Assembly: GCF_018802605.1 (NCBI RefSeq)
Contig: NZ_CP069161.1
Coordinates: 2,542,001 to 2,606,000, forward strand
Direction of reading: 5' to 3'
From: Paludibacterium paludis
GTDB lineage: Bacteria > Pseudomonadota > Gammaproteobacteria > Burkholderiales > Chromobacteriaceae
DNA length: 64,000 nucleotides
Shown here: positions 1 to 9,859 of the stretch, in pieces
Numbering within the stretch: position 1 is the first letter of the stretch
Layout: every line of letters begins with the position of its first letter
Notes under the pieces: generated by a model
Told to the model about the DNA's origin: nothing
What the model saw: only the letters and a program-made list of their open reading frames with translations
The model's database searches: none
Translations under genes and position numbers: made by a program

Positions 1-2
1 AA

Positions 3-1655
3 GGAGGGGGCGCCATCTTCGGCAATCTGCCGATCATCTTCGCCGTCGGCGTCGCCCTCGGCCTCACGGAAAACGATGGCGTGGCGTCGATCGCCGCCAT
101 CGTCGGCTATGTGGTGCTCCTGGGCGCGATGGGCGTGATGGCGGGCGTGCTCGGCGCCCATACCTCCCAGGTCATGGGCATCGCCACCATGGACACCGGC
201 GTGTTCGGCGGCATCCTCTCGGGGGTGGTGGCCGCGGTGCTGTTCAACCGCTACTATCGGATCGACCTGCCCCCCTACCTGGGCTTCTTCGCGGGCAAGC
301 GCTTCGTGCCGATCGTCACGGCCGTCGCCTGCCTCGTGCTGGGCGTCGTGTTGTCCTTCGTCTGGGCTCCCGTTCAGGTGGGTATGAATACGTTTTCCCA
401 CTGGGCGGCGGTCAGTAACCCTTCGGTCGCCGTCACGCTCTACGGCGTGGTGGAGCGGCTGCTTCTGCCGTTCGGTCTGCATCATATCTGGAACGTGCCG
501 TTCTTCTTCCAGATGGGCGACTTCGTGGACGCCGGCGGGAAACTGATCCATGGCGACATCAACCGCTTCTTCGCGGGCGACCCGACCGCCGGCATTCTCG
601 CCGGCGGCTTCCTGCCGAAGATGTGGGGCCTGCCGGCCGCCGCCATCGCCATCTGGCACTCGGCCAAACCGGAAAACCGCGCGGCGGTCGGTTCCATGAT
701 GGTGTCGGCGGCCCTGACGTCCTTCCTGACCGGCATCACCGAGCCGATCGAGTTTTCCTTCATGTTCGTCGCCCCGGTGCTGTATGCCATCCACGCGGCG
801 CTGGTCGGCCTCGCCTTCTACCTGATGAACATCTTTGGCGCCCACATGGGCTTCACCTTCTCGCAAGGCGCCATCGACTTCGGCCTATTCTATGTGCGCG
901 ATGTGCGCCCCTGGCTGGTCTTCGTTCTCGGACCGATCTACGCGGTCGTTTACTACACGGTGTTCCGCGTCGTCATCCGGGCGCTTGACCTGAAGACGCC
1001 GGGCCGGGAGACGGAAGCCGCCGCGATGTTCGCGGCCACCCCGGCGCCAGCCGCCGCAACGGCTTTCGCCCCGGCTCAGCCCTCCGCATCTGCACCGGCC
1101 ACCCCTTCGGCTCCATCCGGCGGCATCGCGGCCGATCTTGTCGAGGCCTTCGGCGGCGCCGGCAATCTCGTCAGCCTCGACGCCTGCATCACCCGCCTGC
1201 GCATCAGCGTCAACGATGTGGCGCGGGTCGACCAGTCCCGGCTCAAGACCCTGGGCGCCGCCGGCGTCATGGTGGTGGGCAACAACGTCCAGGCGATCTT
1301 CGGCCCCAAGTCCGAGAACTTGAAAACCGCGATGGACTCCTATCTGAAAGGCCCGGCCGCCCCGCGTTCCGCCACCGTCCCGGCGCCGGAAAGCGGAACG
1401 CCTCCGGTTCCGCCCGGCGATGTCGCGGCCGACCTCGTCGAGGCCTTCGGCGGCGCCGGCAACCTCGTCAGTCTCGACGCCTGCATCACCCGCCTGCGCA
1501 TCAGCGTCAACGATGTGGCGCGGGTCGACCAATCCCGGCTCAAGGCCCTGGGCGCCGCCGGCGTCATGGTGGTGGGCAACAACGTCCAGGCGATCTTCGG
1601 ACCCAAGTCCGAGAACCTGAAAACCGCGATGGACGCCTACCTGAGAGGACGATGA
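3..1655 (+). CDS. ptsG: PTS glucose-specific EIICB component with two EIIB domains (5' end outside window)
   Basis: This is the glucose permease of the phosphotransferase system. It sits in the inner membrane and phosphorylates sugar as it imports it. The frame is open from the first bases, so the N-terminus lies upstream. The EIIC part carries the signatures [22 protein letters not shown] and [12 protein letters not shown], followed by the linker [10 protein letters not shown], all close to what I recall of E. coli PtsG, so glucose is preferred over N-acetylglucosamine. Two EIIB domains follow. Each has the phosphorylated cysteine in the motif DACITRLR (codons at 1185 and 1482). Normal PtsG has one EIIB; the extra copy is unusual. 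No EIIA is fused. Glucose specificity is inferred from motifs. Confidence 0.92.
   Translation, partial: GGGAIFGNLPIIFAVGVALGLTENDGVASIAAIVGYVVLLGAMGVMAGVLGAHTSQVMGIATMDTGVFGGILSGVVAAVLFNRYYRIDLPPYLGFFAGKRFVPIVTAVACLVLGVVLSFVWAPVQVGMNTFSHWAAVSNPSVAVTLYGVVERLLLPFGLHHIWNVPFFFQMGDFVDAGGKLIHGDINRFFAGDPTAGILAGGFLPKMWGLPAAAIAIWHSAKPENRAAVGSMMVSAALTSFLTGITEPIEFSFMFVAPVLYAIHAALVGLAFYLMNIFGAHMGFTFSQGAIDFGLFYVRDVRPWLVFVLGPIYAVVYYTVFRVVIRALDLKTPGRETEAAAMFAATPAPAAATAFAPAQPSASAPATPSAPSGGIAADLVEAFGGAGNLVSLDACITRLRISVNDVARVDQSRLKTLGAAGVMVVGNNVQAIFGPKSENLKTAMDSYLKGPAAPRSATVPAPESGTPPVPPGDVAADLVEAFGGAGNLVSLDACITRLRISVNDVARVDQSRLKALGAAGVMVVGNNVQAIFGPKSENLKTAMDAYLRGR
1128..1642 (+). repeat. tandem duplication encoding two EIIB domains (unit 297 bp)
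   Basis: Bases 1128-1345 and 1425-1642 are nearly identical in the same reading frame, with a period of 297 bases (99 codons). They differ mostly at synonymous positions and in the alanine/proline-rich linker between them. This is an in-frame intragenic duplication of the EIIB module of ptsG. Confidence 0.95.
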
Positions 1656-1725
1656 ATCCCCTGCCGGGGGCCGGACAACCGCGCCTCCGGCAACACAGTG
1701 ATTGATTGACTTGAGGAAATGAACG

Positions 1726-4335
1726 ATGGACAGCCAACAACTGAACGACCTGATCGGCCGGGTCAAGGCGGCGCAACGACGCTTTGCCGAATACAGCCAG
1801 GAGAAGGTCGATGCGATTTTCCGGGCGGCGGCGCTCGCCGCGGCCGACGCGCGCATTCCGCTCGCCAAACTGGCCGCCGAAGAAACGCGCATGGGGGTAG
1901 TCGAAGACAAAGTGATCAAAAACCACTTCGCCTCCGAGTACATCTACAACAAGTACAAGGATGAAAAAACCTGTGGCATCCTCGATCAGGATCCGGCGTT
2001 CGGCATCATCACCATCGCCGAGCCGATCGGGCTGATCTGCGGCATCGTGCCGACCACCAACCCGACATCGACGGCGATCTTCAAGGCGCTGATCTCCCTG
2101 AAAACCCGCAACGGCATCATTTTCAGTCCCCACCCGCGCGCGAAACGCTCCACCTGTGAGGCCGCGCGCCTGGTGCTGCGCGCCGCCGTGGCCGCGGGCG
2201 CCCCGGAAGACATCATCGGCTGGATCGACGAACCGACCGTGGATCTGTCCACCCAGCTGATGCAACACCCCGACATCAACCTGATTCTCGCCACCGGCGG
2301 CCCCGGCATGGTGCGCGCGGCCTATTCCTCCGGCAAGCCCGCCATCGGCGTGGGCGCCGGCAACACCCCGGTGGTGATCGACGAAACCGCCGACATCAAG
2401 CGCGCCGTCGCCTCCATTTTGCTGTCCAAGACCTTCGACAACGGCGTGGTCTGCGCGTCCGAGCAATCGGTCATCATCGTCGACGACGTCTACGAACAGG
2501 TCCGGGCGCGGTTCCACAGCCACGGGGGGCATATCCTTCCCCCCGCCGATCGTGACGCGGTCGGCGGCATCATCCTGAAAAACGGCGCGCTCAACGCCGA
2601 TATCGTCGGCCAGTCCGCGCTGACCATCGCCGCGATGGCGGGCGTCGAGGTTCCGCCGACCACCCGCGTGCTGATCGGCGAAGTCGAGGAAGTGAGCGAG
2701 GCCGAGGCCTTCGCCCACGAAAAACTCTCCCCCACCCTGGCGATGTACCGCGCGCGCGACTTCGATCACGCCATGGATATCGCCGACAGTCTTGTCGCGC
2801 TGGGCGGCATCGGCCACACCTCGGTGCTGTACACCGACCAGGATCAGCAGCAGGCGCGCATTCGCCGTTTCGGCGCCCGCATGAAAACCGCCCGCATCCT
2901 GATCAATACGCCCGCGTCGCAAGGCGCGATCGGCGACCTGTACAATTTCAAGCTGTCGCCCTCGCTCACGCTGGGGTGCGGCTCGTGGGGCGGCAACTCG
3001 ATTTCCGAGAACGTCGGTCCCCAACACCTGATCAACAAGAAAACCGTGGCGGAGCGGGCGGAAAACATGCTGTGGCACAAACTTCCCAAGTCGATCTATT
3101 TCCGCCGCGGCTGCCTGCCGGTGGCGCTCGAAGAACTCAAAGGCAAGAAGCGCGCGCTGATCATCACCGGCCCGCATCTTTTCAAGGCCGGGTATGTCGA
3201 TCAGGTCAGCGAGATCCTCAAGAAGAACCAGGTGGAAGTGGATGTGTTCTACGAAATCGAGGCCGACCCGACGCTGGAAATGGTCCGTCGCGGCACCGAC
3301 GTGGCCAACCGCTTCAAGCCCGACGTGATCATCGCGCTGGGTGGCGGCTCGCCGATGGATGCCGCCAAGATCATCTGGGTGATGTACGAGCACCCGGATG
3401 TCTATTTCGAAGAGCTGGCGCTGCGCTTCATGGATATCCGCAAGCGTATTTACCAGTTCCCGAAACTGGGCGTGAAAGCCGAGCTGGTCGCCATTCCGAC
3501 CACCTCGGGCACCGGCTCCGAAGTCACGCCGTTCGCCGTGGTCACCGATGAGACGACCGGGGTCAAATACCCGATCGCCGATTACGAACTGACGCCGAAC
3601 ATGGCGATCGTCGACCCGAACCTGGTGATGAACCTCCCGAAAACCCTGACCGCGCATGGCGGCATCGATGCCGTCACCCATGCGCTGGAAGCCTATGTCT
3701 CGGTGATGGCCAACGAATACAGCGACGGGCAGGCGCTGCAGGCGCTGCAACTGTTGCGGGACTTCCTGCCGTCGGCCTACGCCAACGGTGCGAAAGACCC
3801 CATTGCCCGGGAGAAGGTTCACAACGCCGCCACCATCGCCGGCATCGCCTTCGCCAACGCCTTCCTCGGCATCTGCCATTCGATGGCCCACAAGCTTGGC
3901 GCCGAGTTCCACCTGCCGCACGGGCTCGCCAATGCGCTGTTGATCAGCAACGTGATCCGTTTCAACGCCACCGACACGCCGACCAAACAGGCCGCGTTCA
4001 GCCAGTATTCGCGTCCGCAGGCGCTGTGCCGCTACGCCGCGATCGCCGATCACCTGAAACTGGGCGGCGGCACCGACCGGGAAAAAGTGGCGAGACTGAT
4101 CGACTGGGTGGACAGCCTGAAGGCGGCGCTGGACATCCCGGCGTCCATCCAGGAGGCCGGCGTGAGCGAACCCCTGTTCCTCGCCCGGCTCGACAACCTC
4201 GCCGAAGAGGCCTTCGATGATCAGTGCACGGGCGCCAATCCGCGCTTCCCGCTGATCACCGAGCTCAAGCAGGTGCTGCTGGACAGCTTCTATGGCCGCC
4301 CCTATGTCGAGAGCCACCTCAGAGAGGAAGCGTGA
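1726..4335 (+). CDS. adhE: bifunctional acetaldehyde-CoA/alcohol dehydrogenase AdhE
   Basis: The 869-residue protein reduces acetyl-CoA to acetaldehyde and then to ethanol with two NADH, the main fermentative ethanol route. In this family it assembles into cytoplasmic filaments called spirosomes. The N-terminal aldehyde dehydrogenase half has its catalytic cysteine at about residue 243 (FDNGVVCASEQS). The C-terminal iron-type alcohol dehydrogenase half has GGGSPMDAAK for nucleotide binding, and the metal-binding histidines lie around HSMAHKLGAEFHLPHG (from residue 718). Length matches the family (about 870-890). The start is supported by the upstream AGGAAA. It follows ptsG by 70 bases and ends at a strong terminator. 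Confidence 0.97.
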   Translation: MDSQQLNDLIGRVKAAQRRFAEYSQEKVDAIFRAAALAAADARIPLAKLAAEETRMGVVEDKVIKNHFASEYIYNKYKDEKTCGILDQDPAFGIITIAEPIGLICGIVPTTNPTSTAIFKALISLKTRNGIIFSPHPRAKRSTCEAARLVLRAAVAAGAPEDIIGWIDEPTVDLSTQLMQHPDINLILATGGPGMVRAAYSSGKPAIGVGAGNTPVVIDETADIKRAVASILLSKTFDNGVVCASEQSVIIVDDVYEQVRARFHSHGGHILPPADRDAVGGIILKNGALNADIVGQSALTIAAMAGVEVPPTTRVLIGEVEEVSEAEAFAHEKLSPTLAMYRARDFDHAMDIADSLVALGGIGHTSVLYTDQDQQQARIRRFGARMKTARILINTPASQGAIGDLYNFKLSPSLTLGCGSWGGNSISENVGPQHLINKKTVAERAENMLWHKLPKSIYFRRGCLPVALEELKGKKRALIITGPHLFKAGYVDQVSEILKKNQVEVDVFYEIEADPTLEMVRRGTDVANRFKPDVIIALGGGSPMDAAKIIWVMYEHPDVYFEELALRFMDIRKRIYQFPKLGVKAELVAIPTTSGTGSEVTPFAVVTDETTGVKYPIADYELTPNMAIVDPNLVMNLPKTLTAHGGIDAVTHALEAYVSVMANEYSDGQALQALQLLRDFLPSAYANGAKDPIAREKVHNAATIAGIAFANAFLGICHSMAHKLGAEFHLPHGLANALLISNVIRFNATDTPTKQAAFSQYSRPQALCRYAAIADHLKLGGGTDREKVARLIDWVDSLKAALDIPASIQEAGVSEPLFLARLDNLAEEAFDDQCTGANPRFPLITELKQVLLDSFYGRPYVESHLREEA

Positions 4336-4402
4336 CGCCGCGGGTTTTACGGCATTTTGATACGGGAACCGGTACCATCCGGACACTGTTCTCATGACGC
4401 TG

Positions 4403-4443
4403 GCGCCCCGCGCCGGAGTACATCCGGGCGGGGCGCGTTTTTT
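4403..4443 (+). terminator. Rho-independent terminator of adhE
   Basis: A perfect 9-bp stem (4403-4411 with 4428-4436, GCGCCCCGC/GCGGGGCGC) is followed by six thymines at 4438-4443. It lies 68 bases after the adhE stop codon. Confidence 0.9.
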
Positions 4444-4521
4444 CGTCATTAGCAACATTAAGACATCTCGAGACCATTCGTCTCACACACGCCAGACAAA
4501 AGGAATCGACAGGCGCTCGCG

Positions 4522-5286
4522 TTATCGCTCGACCTTCGCACCCCGGTAGATGTCTTCCCTGAATCGCTCGTAGGTTCCGTCGGTTTTCATCCTGGCCAGG
4601 CCGTCATTGAAGGCCTTGAGCAGGCGCCGGCCATCGGGAGTGCGGCGCATCAGCACATGGCCGTACTGCAGACTCAGGGGACGCGACTCGGCCGTCACCT
4701 GCTCGCGGGTACCCTCGGGAAACAGGGGGGACGCCAGCATTTGCCATCCAGAGACCTCATCCATCGGAAACAGATCGATACGGCCGGCCAGGAGTTTGCG
4801 GAAATTGCTTTCATCGTCGGCCGACTCTTCGACCGTGAGAATCCCGTCGCCGGCCAGTTGCCAGAAAGCGCGGGTATAGGTGTAGCCGCGCGTCGCGCCG
4901 AAACGGAAGGCGGCCAGGTCCTCCAGCGCGCTCCATTTGGGCACGGACAGGTTCTTGCGGTGAAACAGCAGTTCGCGATGTTCCGAAACGGGATCGCTGT
5001 AAAGAAACTCGCGGACGCGCTCGGCGTCATCGAACCAGAAGGAGCTGGCATCGGCCCGGCCGGCGCGCAGCACCTCCAGCGTTCGCCGCCAGGGATAATA
5101 CTGAAACCGCACCGACATCCCCTCCCGCCGGAAAGCTTCGGCCACCACCCGGTTCACGAAGCCCTGGTCGGCGCGTTTTTCACTGGTCCACGGCGCGTAC
5201 TCGCCAGTGGATACCACCACTTCGGGAGGCGCGGCCGTACACATCGCCATCAGCGCCCATCCCCCCACCAGCCCCGCACCCCTCAC
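4522..5286 (-). CDS. periplasmic solute-binding protein, family 3 (transporter-like)
   Basis: The protein of about 254 residues has the fold signature of family-3 extracellular solute-binding proteins: an opening strand (VVVSTGEYAPW), an aromatic substrate region (YYPWRRTLEVLRAGRADA) and a closing helix (DGTYERFREDIY). No ABC permease or ATPase gene is adjacent. It therefore belongs to the solitary amino-acid-binding-like proteins that are common in Chromobacteriaceae, and the ligand is unknown. I chose the GTG start at 5286 because GGAGGGAGAAGGC precedes it. It opens a short signal peptide ending in a lipobox-like LMAMC, so it may be a lipoprotein. A GTG further upstream at 5313 is possible. 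Confidence 0.75.
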   Translation of the reverse strand: MRGAGLVGGWALMAMCTAAPPEVVVSTGEYAPWTSEKRADQGFVNRVVAEAFRREGMSVRFQYYPWRRTLEVLRAGRADASSFWFDDAERVREFLYSDPVSEHRELLFHRKNLSVPKWSALEDLAAFRFGATRGYTYTRAFWQLAGDGILTVEESADDESNFRKLLAGRIDLFPMDEVSGWQMLASPLFPEGTREQVTAESRPLSLQYGHVLMRRTPDGRRLLKAFNDGLARMKTDGTYERFREDIYRGAKVER

Positions 5287-5339
5287 GCCTTCTCCCTCCG
5301 GCAATACCCGCACCCATTTTTTATAGTCCGGCGCCGGGT

Positions 5340-6473
5340 CTAGCGATGCACAATCTCGGAGAGTTTGTCCGCGATGTCCTGCGCCGTGGCGGCCTGCTCT
5401 TCACTCGCACCGGCGATCTGCACGATATAATCGCGCATTTGATGCACCCCCTGGTCGATCGCGGTCAGCGCCGTTTCCACGTTGGCGAACTCCGCCTCGG
5501 TGCCATGCACGCGGCGGCGGCCTTCTTCGATGGACTGGATATTGAGGGTGATGTCCTGCTGGGTGTCGCGAATCATGTCGCCGATTTCCTGAGTGGCCTT
5601 GGCGGTACGCTCGGACAGTTTTCTGACCTCGTCGGCCACCACGGCGAAACCCCGGCCGGTCTCCCCCGCCCGCGCCGCCTCGATCGCCGCATTCAGCGCC
5701 AGCAGGCTGGTCTGATCGGCGATGTCCTTGATGACCCCCACGATCTGCCCGATGGTTTGCGAACGCTCGCCAAGGCGCGACAGGCTGTCCGCCGTGGAGC
5801 GCACGATATCGGCCACTTCCTTGACGCTGCGGTTGGTTTCGCTCACCCGCGTCATGCCTTGCCTGGCCTCGCCAAGAATCAGCTCGGCGGACTCCGACGC
5901 CGCCGCGGACTGGGTCGCCACGTTTTCGATGGTGGCGCTCATGGCCTGGACATTCTCGCTGACCGAGCCCACATTGTGCTCGAGCCATTGATGACGCTTC
6001 GCGTTGTCGGCCGCGACCCGCTCGTTTTCGACCTGATGGGTAATATCGCGGAAACATGCCATGAAGCACAGCAGCTCGCCCGGAGGATGCTCGCTCCACA
6101 TCGGGTAGACTGTCGTTTCGAAATGGATATCCCCCACCGGAATCACCGCGCGGTGTTCGGCGATGCTGCGGTTCGCCAGGTTGGCGAGAATGCGGCGGAT
6201 CCGATCCGGGTCCTTGTGGAACTGATGGATACTGCGCAGGTTCGCCTGATCGACATCGGCGCCGCCGCGGAACGTGCGGTTCAGGGCGTCCCGGTGCTGA
6301 TGCAGGACATCGCGCGCCGTTTTGTTCATATAAAAAATGACATTGTCCCGACTGGTATCCGCCAGCATCACCAGGTTATCGACCCTGTCGAGCATCTGGC
6401 GCAGACGGTTCAACTCATCCTGGCCACTGTCTTTGCCGCGGGTCTGTTTCGCCGCTTTTCCAAAGCCGAACAT
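5340..6473 (-). CDS. soluble PAS-domain methyl-accepting chemotaxis protein
   Basis: This is a cytoplasmic chemoreceptor of about 377 residues that should signal through CheW/CheA. An N-terminal PAS-like domain (residues about 20-140, with [18 protein letters not shown]) precedes a coiled-coil methyl-accepting signalling domain. Its conserved hairpin tip reads [20 protein letters not shown]. No membrane segment or periplasmic domain is visible, so the signal is probably internal, such as redox state or a small ligand. The ATG at 6473 is chosen because GGAGGG lies just upstream; the longer frame starting at 6515 lacks this. It lies head to tail with, but separate from, the solute-binding gene. 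Confidence 0.88.
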   Translation of the reverse strand: MFGFGKAAKQTRGKDSGQDELNRLRQMLDRVDNLVMLADTSRDNVIFYMNKTARDVLHQHRDALNRTFRGGADVDQANLRSIHQFHKDPDRIRRILANLANRSIAEHRAVIPVGDIHFETTVYPMWSEHPPGELLCFMACFRDITHQVENERVAADNAKRHQWLEHNVGSVSENVQAMSATIENVATQSAAASESAELILGEARQGMTRVSETNRSVKEVADIVRSTADSLSRLGERSQTIGQIVGVIKDIADQTSLLALNAAIEAARAGETGRGFAVVADEVRKLSERTAKATQEIGDMIRDTQQDITLNIQSIEEGRRRVHGTEAEFANVETALTAIDQGVHQMRDYIVQIAGASEEQAATAQDIADKLSEIVHR

Positions 6474-6828
6474 GCACCCTCCTCGCCACAGGCTTGCCGG
6501 AACATCCGTCATCACTACTATGGTCTAGATTATTCCCATAGAGATTCAAAGCTCATAATCAATTATTCTGCCGGTCGACGGTTCGGAGCCGGGCCGCTTG
6601 CGCCACACTGCGCATGACGAAGCGGCACAGTCCGGGGCATCCACGCCTATCGCGGGAAAGACCGCCGCATTCAGACAGCATGCATGGCATACGCGCCGTC
6701 ATCGCCAAGCACGGGCGATCGGGGTCCGAAGAGCCCTTTCCCGTCGCGCCCGGGAATCGTTGACGTTATACGTGCCAGGTTCCATGATAAACGGGTTTTA
6801 TGTTACCCATACGGCGCGAGGAGAACCC
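6474..6828. other. intergenic region between divergent genes, no gene seen
   Basis: These 355 bases separate two divergent genes. The part next to the chemoreceptor (about 6510-6580) is AT-rich and probably holds its promoter. The rest is GC-rich. Open frames crossing it lack coding character, so I see no gene or RNA here. Confidence 0.5.
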
Positions 6829-7290
6829 ATGATGCATCAGAAAGTTGTTGAACCGCTGACCGTGCTGTATGCGGCGCAAGAGCTGACAATCCCGGAAATC
6901 GGTTCGCATGCGGAAAAACTCTGCGCCGCCCTGCTCGCCGAAGCGCAAAAACAGCGGCTGTCGATCGCCGGCCCGTGGGTTTTTGTCTACCACAAACTTC
7001 CCGCCAACGGCACGGATCGCTGTCTCGCCGAGTTCTGCCTGCCGGTCGACGGACCGGAGACGGGCTCGGACTCCGCCTTCGCAGTCAAGACCCTGAATCG
7101 TTTCGCCTGTGCGGCGTCGGAGTATCGGGGCAGCCTTGCCGGGCTGTTCGAGCACGGCTACCAGCCGCTCGTGAATGACATCACCGGAGCCGGACTGCGC
7201 GTCACCGGAGAGAGCCGCGAAATTTATCATGCCTGGGCCGCTCCCGACTCTCCGGACAACCGGGTCGAACTGCAGTTCGGAGTCGAATGA
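6829..7290 (+). CDS. GyrI-like/AraC effector-binding domain protein
   Basis: The 153-residue protein looks like a stand-alone effector-binding domain of the GyrI/SOUL-like superfamily. The conserved elements are the N-terminal strand, GPWVFVYHKLP, CLAEFCLPVD and the final acidic strand ending in ELQFGVE. Such domains bind small amphipathic molecules and occur fused to AraC regulators or alone. No DNA-binding domain is present. The start at the first of two adjacent ATG codons is supported by GAGGAG five bases upstream. No clear operon partner is present and the ligand is unknown. Confidence 0.6.
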   Translation: MMHQKVVEPLTVLYAAQELTIPEIGSHAEKLCAALLAEAQKQRLSIAGPWVFVYHKLPANGTDRCLAEFCLPVDGPETGSDSAFAVKTLNRFACAASEYRGSLAGLFEHGYQPLVNDITGAGLRVTGESREIYHAWAAPDSPDNRVELQFGVE

Positions 7291-7600
7291 CCGCCGGTGT
7301 TCCGTCCCAGAAAATCCTCCAGACTACGCACCAGTGTCCACGGCGTTTGATTCATCGGATAGTGGCCGGCGAAAGCGCTGACTCTTGCTCTGGCGTCACG
7401 CCTCGGCCTACAATCGCGAAGGTCGTCATCACGGCGACTGTCCCGTCATTACTTCGCATAAGGCTCGCATGTTGGAGATTGCCGCAATCCGGTAACCCGG
7501 TTACGCCGTCAAGGCGCCAGGTTATCGCCATGTTCAGACCGCTGGTGGCACCCGCGCAGGGTCGCCGCATGTTTGTCACTTGATTGCGAACACACCCGAC
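7291..7600 (+). other. 5' region of the topAI-yjhQ pair, possible leader peptide
   Basis: This 310-base stretch holds no ordinary gene. At 7530-7583 there is a 17-codon open frame (ATG to TGA) ending 17 bases before the topAI start, plus an inverted repeat (GTAACC/GGTTAC) near 7492-7504. From memory, in E. coli topAI has a regulatory upstream open reading frame that senses ribosome-targeting antibiotics. Position alone suggests the same here; sequence does not prove it. Confidence 0.3.
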
Positions 7601-7858
7601 ATGAATCTCTCCAAGCCGGAGCAAAGGACACTTCACGTCCTCGCCAAAGGCGGCCGCATCGTGCTCATCCGCGATGAAACGGGCCATATTGCCACTGTGG
7701 ACTGCCATACCCGCGAAGGGTACATCTTGTCCGACTGCACTCCGACCGTCTTCCGGAAACTGAAAGCCAAACGGCTGATCGGCTCGAAGAACGGCCAACC
7801 CTATCTGATCAACACGATGGGCCTGCGCGCCGTGCGCGGGCAAATCGACAATCAATGA
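7601..7858 (+). CDS. topAI: TopAI (YjhX) topoisomerase I inhibitor toxin
   Basis: The 85-residue protein matches the YjhX family over its whole length. Recognisable stretches are [40 protein letters not shown] and [16 protein letters not shown]. In E. coli this protein (TopAI) binds and inhibits DNA topoisomerase I and is neutralised by the adjacent acetyltransferase-like YjhQ. The next gene here is also an acetyltransferase of that type, so the pair is conserved. I start it at the ATG that gives the family's normal length; an upstream TTG would add seven residues. Confidence 0.9.
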   Translation: MNLSKPEQRTLHVLAKGGRIVLIRDETGHIATVDCHTREGYILSDCTPTVFRKLKAKRLIGSKNGQPYLINTMGLRAVRGQIDNQ

Positions 7859-7933
7859 ACGGACCGCCGGGAGCGCGGACGACCGGTTTCCGGTTTGCCG
7901 CGACGCTCCGGTGTTTCCCCGGAAAACACGCTC

Positions 7934-8440
7934 ATGACCATTCTTATCCGACTCGAACAGCCCCAGGATGGCGCCGACATCTTCGAATTGACTCGCACGG
8001 CGTTTCTGACCGCGCCCCACACCAGCCACACCGAACAGTTCATCGTCGACGCGTTGCGCCGGCGCGGCGAGCTCGCGCTGTCGCTCGTTGCGCAGGACGA
8101 CGCGCATCTGGTCGGCCATGTCGCCGTCTCGGTGGTCTCCCTTTCCTCCGGCTGCGTCGGCTGGTATGGCGTGGGCCCGCTTTCCGTCCTTCCCGGACGG
8201 CAGAGGCAAGGCGTCGGCAGCCGGCTGATGCGCCAGGCATTGACCCTGATGGAGGCGCGAGGCGCCGCCGGTTGCGTGCTGGTCGGCGATCCGGACTACT
8301 ATTCGCGCTTCGGTTTCGCGCCGCACCCGGATCTGGCATCCCCGGGCATCCCGTCCGGATACGTCCTGGCACTGGCGTTCGGGGAGGATCGCCCGCGAGG
8401 GACGGTGACGTTTTCCGGTGCATTCGACGCCAGCGTCTGA
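7934..8440 (+). CDS. yjhQ: GNAT acetyltransferase, YjhQ-type antitoxin partner of TopAI
   Basis: The 168-residue protein is an N-acetyltransferase of the GNAT fold. The acetyl-CoA-binding loop is visible as PGRQRQGVGSRLMRQAL, followed by GCVLVGDPDYYSRFGF, typical of the YhbS/YjhQ subgroup. In E. coli the gene next to topAI encodes YjhQ, which counteracts the toxin; whether it acetylates anything is not established to my knowledge. It lies 75 bases downstream of topAI on the same strand, probably in one transcript. The start at 7934 is preceded by GGAAAA; a longer frame from 7895 lacks support. Confidence 0.82.
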   Translation: MTILIRLEQPQDGADIFELTRTAFLTAPHTSHTEQFIVDALRRRGELALSLVAQDDAHLVGHVAVSVVSLSSGCVGWYGVGPLSVLPGRQRQGVGSRLMRQALTLMEARGAAGCVLVGDPDYYSRFGFAPHPDLASPGIPSGYVLALAFGEDRPRGTVTFSGAFDASV

Positions 8441-8446
8441 CCGGCG

Positions 8447-9859
8447 CTAGTCGCCGAACCCGCCGCCCAGCGCCTTGAAAAGGGCGATCATCGCCGCCGC
8501 GCGCGTCTGACGCGACGCCAGCAGCGCATCGCCGGCCGCGCGGCGCTGAATGCGGGCGGCCAGCACTTCGCTCCGGGCGCTCTCGCCGACGGCGGCCCGC
8601 CGTTCGGTCTGGCCGACCAGCGCTTCCCGGGCGGCGAGCGCCCGGCTCAGGCCGGCATCCCGCACGGCCTCCTCTTTGCAGCGCGCCAGCGCGGTCTCGA
8701 CATCGGCCAGCGCCGACAGCACGGCCTTGCGATAGGCGGCGAACGCGGCATCGCGCTCCGCCTCGCGCGCGTCGACCTGGGCCTTGAGCCGTCCACCGGC
8801 AAACAGCGGCAGCGTCAACTGCGGCCCGGCATTCCAGAACCGGCTGGCCGATTCGGTCAGGCGCCCCGGATAGATCGAATCCCATCCTCCCGAACCGACC
8901 AGCGTCAGGCGCGGATACTGCTCGGCCACCGCCGCGCCGATGTCGGCGGTGGCCGCCGCCAGCGCCCGCTCCGCCGCCCGCACATCGGCGCGGCGCCGCA
9001 AGAGTTCGGACGGCAGTCCGGCCGGTATCGCCTCCGGCACGGCAAATGGCGCCGTCCCCTCGAACCGGATGGCAAGACGTTCGACCGGTTCGTCCACCAG
9101 CACGGACAACGCCGCCAGCGAAGCATGGCGTGCCGCGTCCATCACGGGCAGCGCGGCTTCCTGATCGGCCAGCGCGGCACTCGCCTCGTCGACCTCGCGA
9201 TCCGACAGCCAGCCGGCGCGGCGTTGCAGTTCCGTCAGACGCAGCAGATCGCGACTGTCGGCGACCGCTTCCGCGCCGTTTTCCCGGCGGAGTGTCCAGG
9301 CGCGCACATCGGCGGCATTGCGGGCCACCTCGGCCGCCACCCGCAGCGCCGCATCCTGGCGCGCCGCCTCGCTGCCCTCCATGCGGGCGCCGGCCGCCTC
9401 GACGCCGCGGGACAGGCGGCCGAACAGATCGATCTCCCAGGAGGCATCGAACCCCGCGCGGTAATCGGTGAAACCGGTGCGCGGATTGGGCAAGGGCAGG
9501 TTGGCGAGGCTTTCGCTGTTGCGGGACATCTGGTCGCGCCCCAACCGCGCGCCGGTATTCAATTGCGGCCATCGGACTCCGCCCGCCATCGCGAACCGGG
9601 CGCGGGACTCCCTCACCCGGGCTTCGGCCATGGCGATATCGGGGCCGCTTCGCAATGCCCGCTCGACCAGGGCATTCAGAGTCGGGTCACCGAACAGCGT
9701 CCACCAGCGCTCCGGCGCCGGCATGGCCGAATCCGGCGCCGCCGCGTAGCGGTCGGGCAGCGCCTGCGCGGTAACCGGCGCCCGGTAATCGGGGCCGACC
9801 GCGCAGGCCGAGAGCCACAGGCAGGAACTGATGACGACAAGGCGCGACAAGCGGGTCAT
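8447..9859 (-). CDS. outer-membrane efflux lipoprotein (NodT/OprM type)
   Basis: The 470-residue protein is the outer-membrane channel of a tripartite exporter. It begins with a lipoprotein signal (LSAC followed by AVGPDYRAP), a classic start of NodT-type factors. It contains two OEP repeats with WWTLFGDPTLNALVERAL and DLFGRLSRGVEAA. A strong AAGGAG precedes the ATG, which overlaps the end of the ybhR-like gene by four bases (ATGA), so translation is coupled. E. coli ybhGFSR has no outer-membrane factor of its own; here one is built into the operon, as the last gene. Confidence 0.9.
   Translation of the reverse strand: MTRLSRLVVISSCLWLSACAVGPDYRAPVTAQALPDRYAAAPDSAMPAPERWWTLFGDPTLNALVERALRSGPDIAMAEARVRESRARFAMAGGVRWPQLNTGARLGRDQMSRNSESLANLPLPNPRTGFTDYRAGFDASWEIDLFGRLSRGVEAAGARMEGSEAARQDAALRVAAEVARNAADVRAWTLRRENGAEAVADSRDLLRLTELQRRAGWLSDREVDEASAALADQEAALPVMDAARHASLAALSVLVDEPVERLAIRFEGTAPFAVPEAIPAGLPSELLRRRADVRAAERALAAATADIGAAVAEQYPRLTLVGSGGWDSIYPGRLTESASRFWNAGPQLTLPLFAGGRLKAQVDAREAERDAAFAAYRKAVLSALADVETALARCKEEAVRDAGLSRALAAREALVGQTERRAAVGESARSEVLAARIQRRAAGDALLASRQTRAAAMIALFKALGGGFGD

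Noticed and set aside
1564..4458. 964-codon open frame on the minus strand opposite adhE
   Set aside because: It mirrors adhE codon by codon in GC-rich DNA, has low-complexity His/Arg/Gly-rich translation and no ribosome-binding site. AdhE is certain on the other strand.
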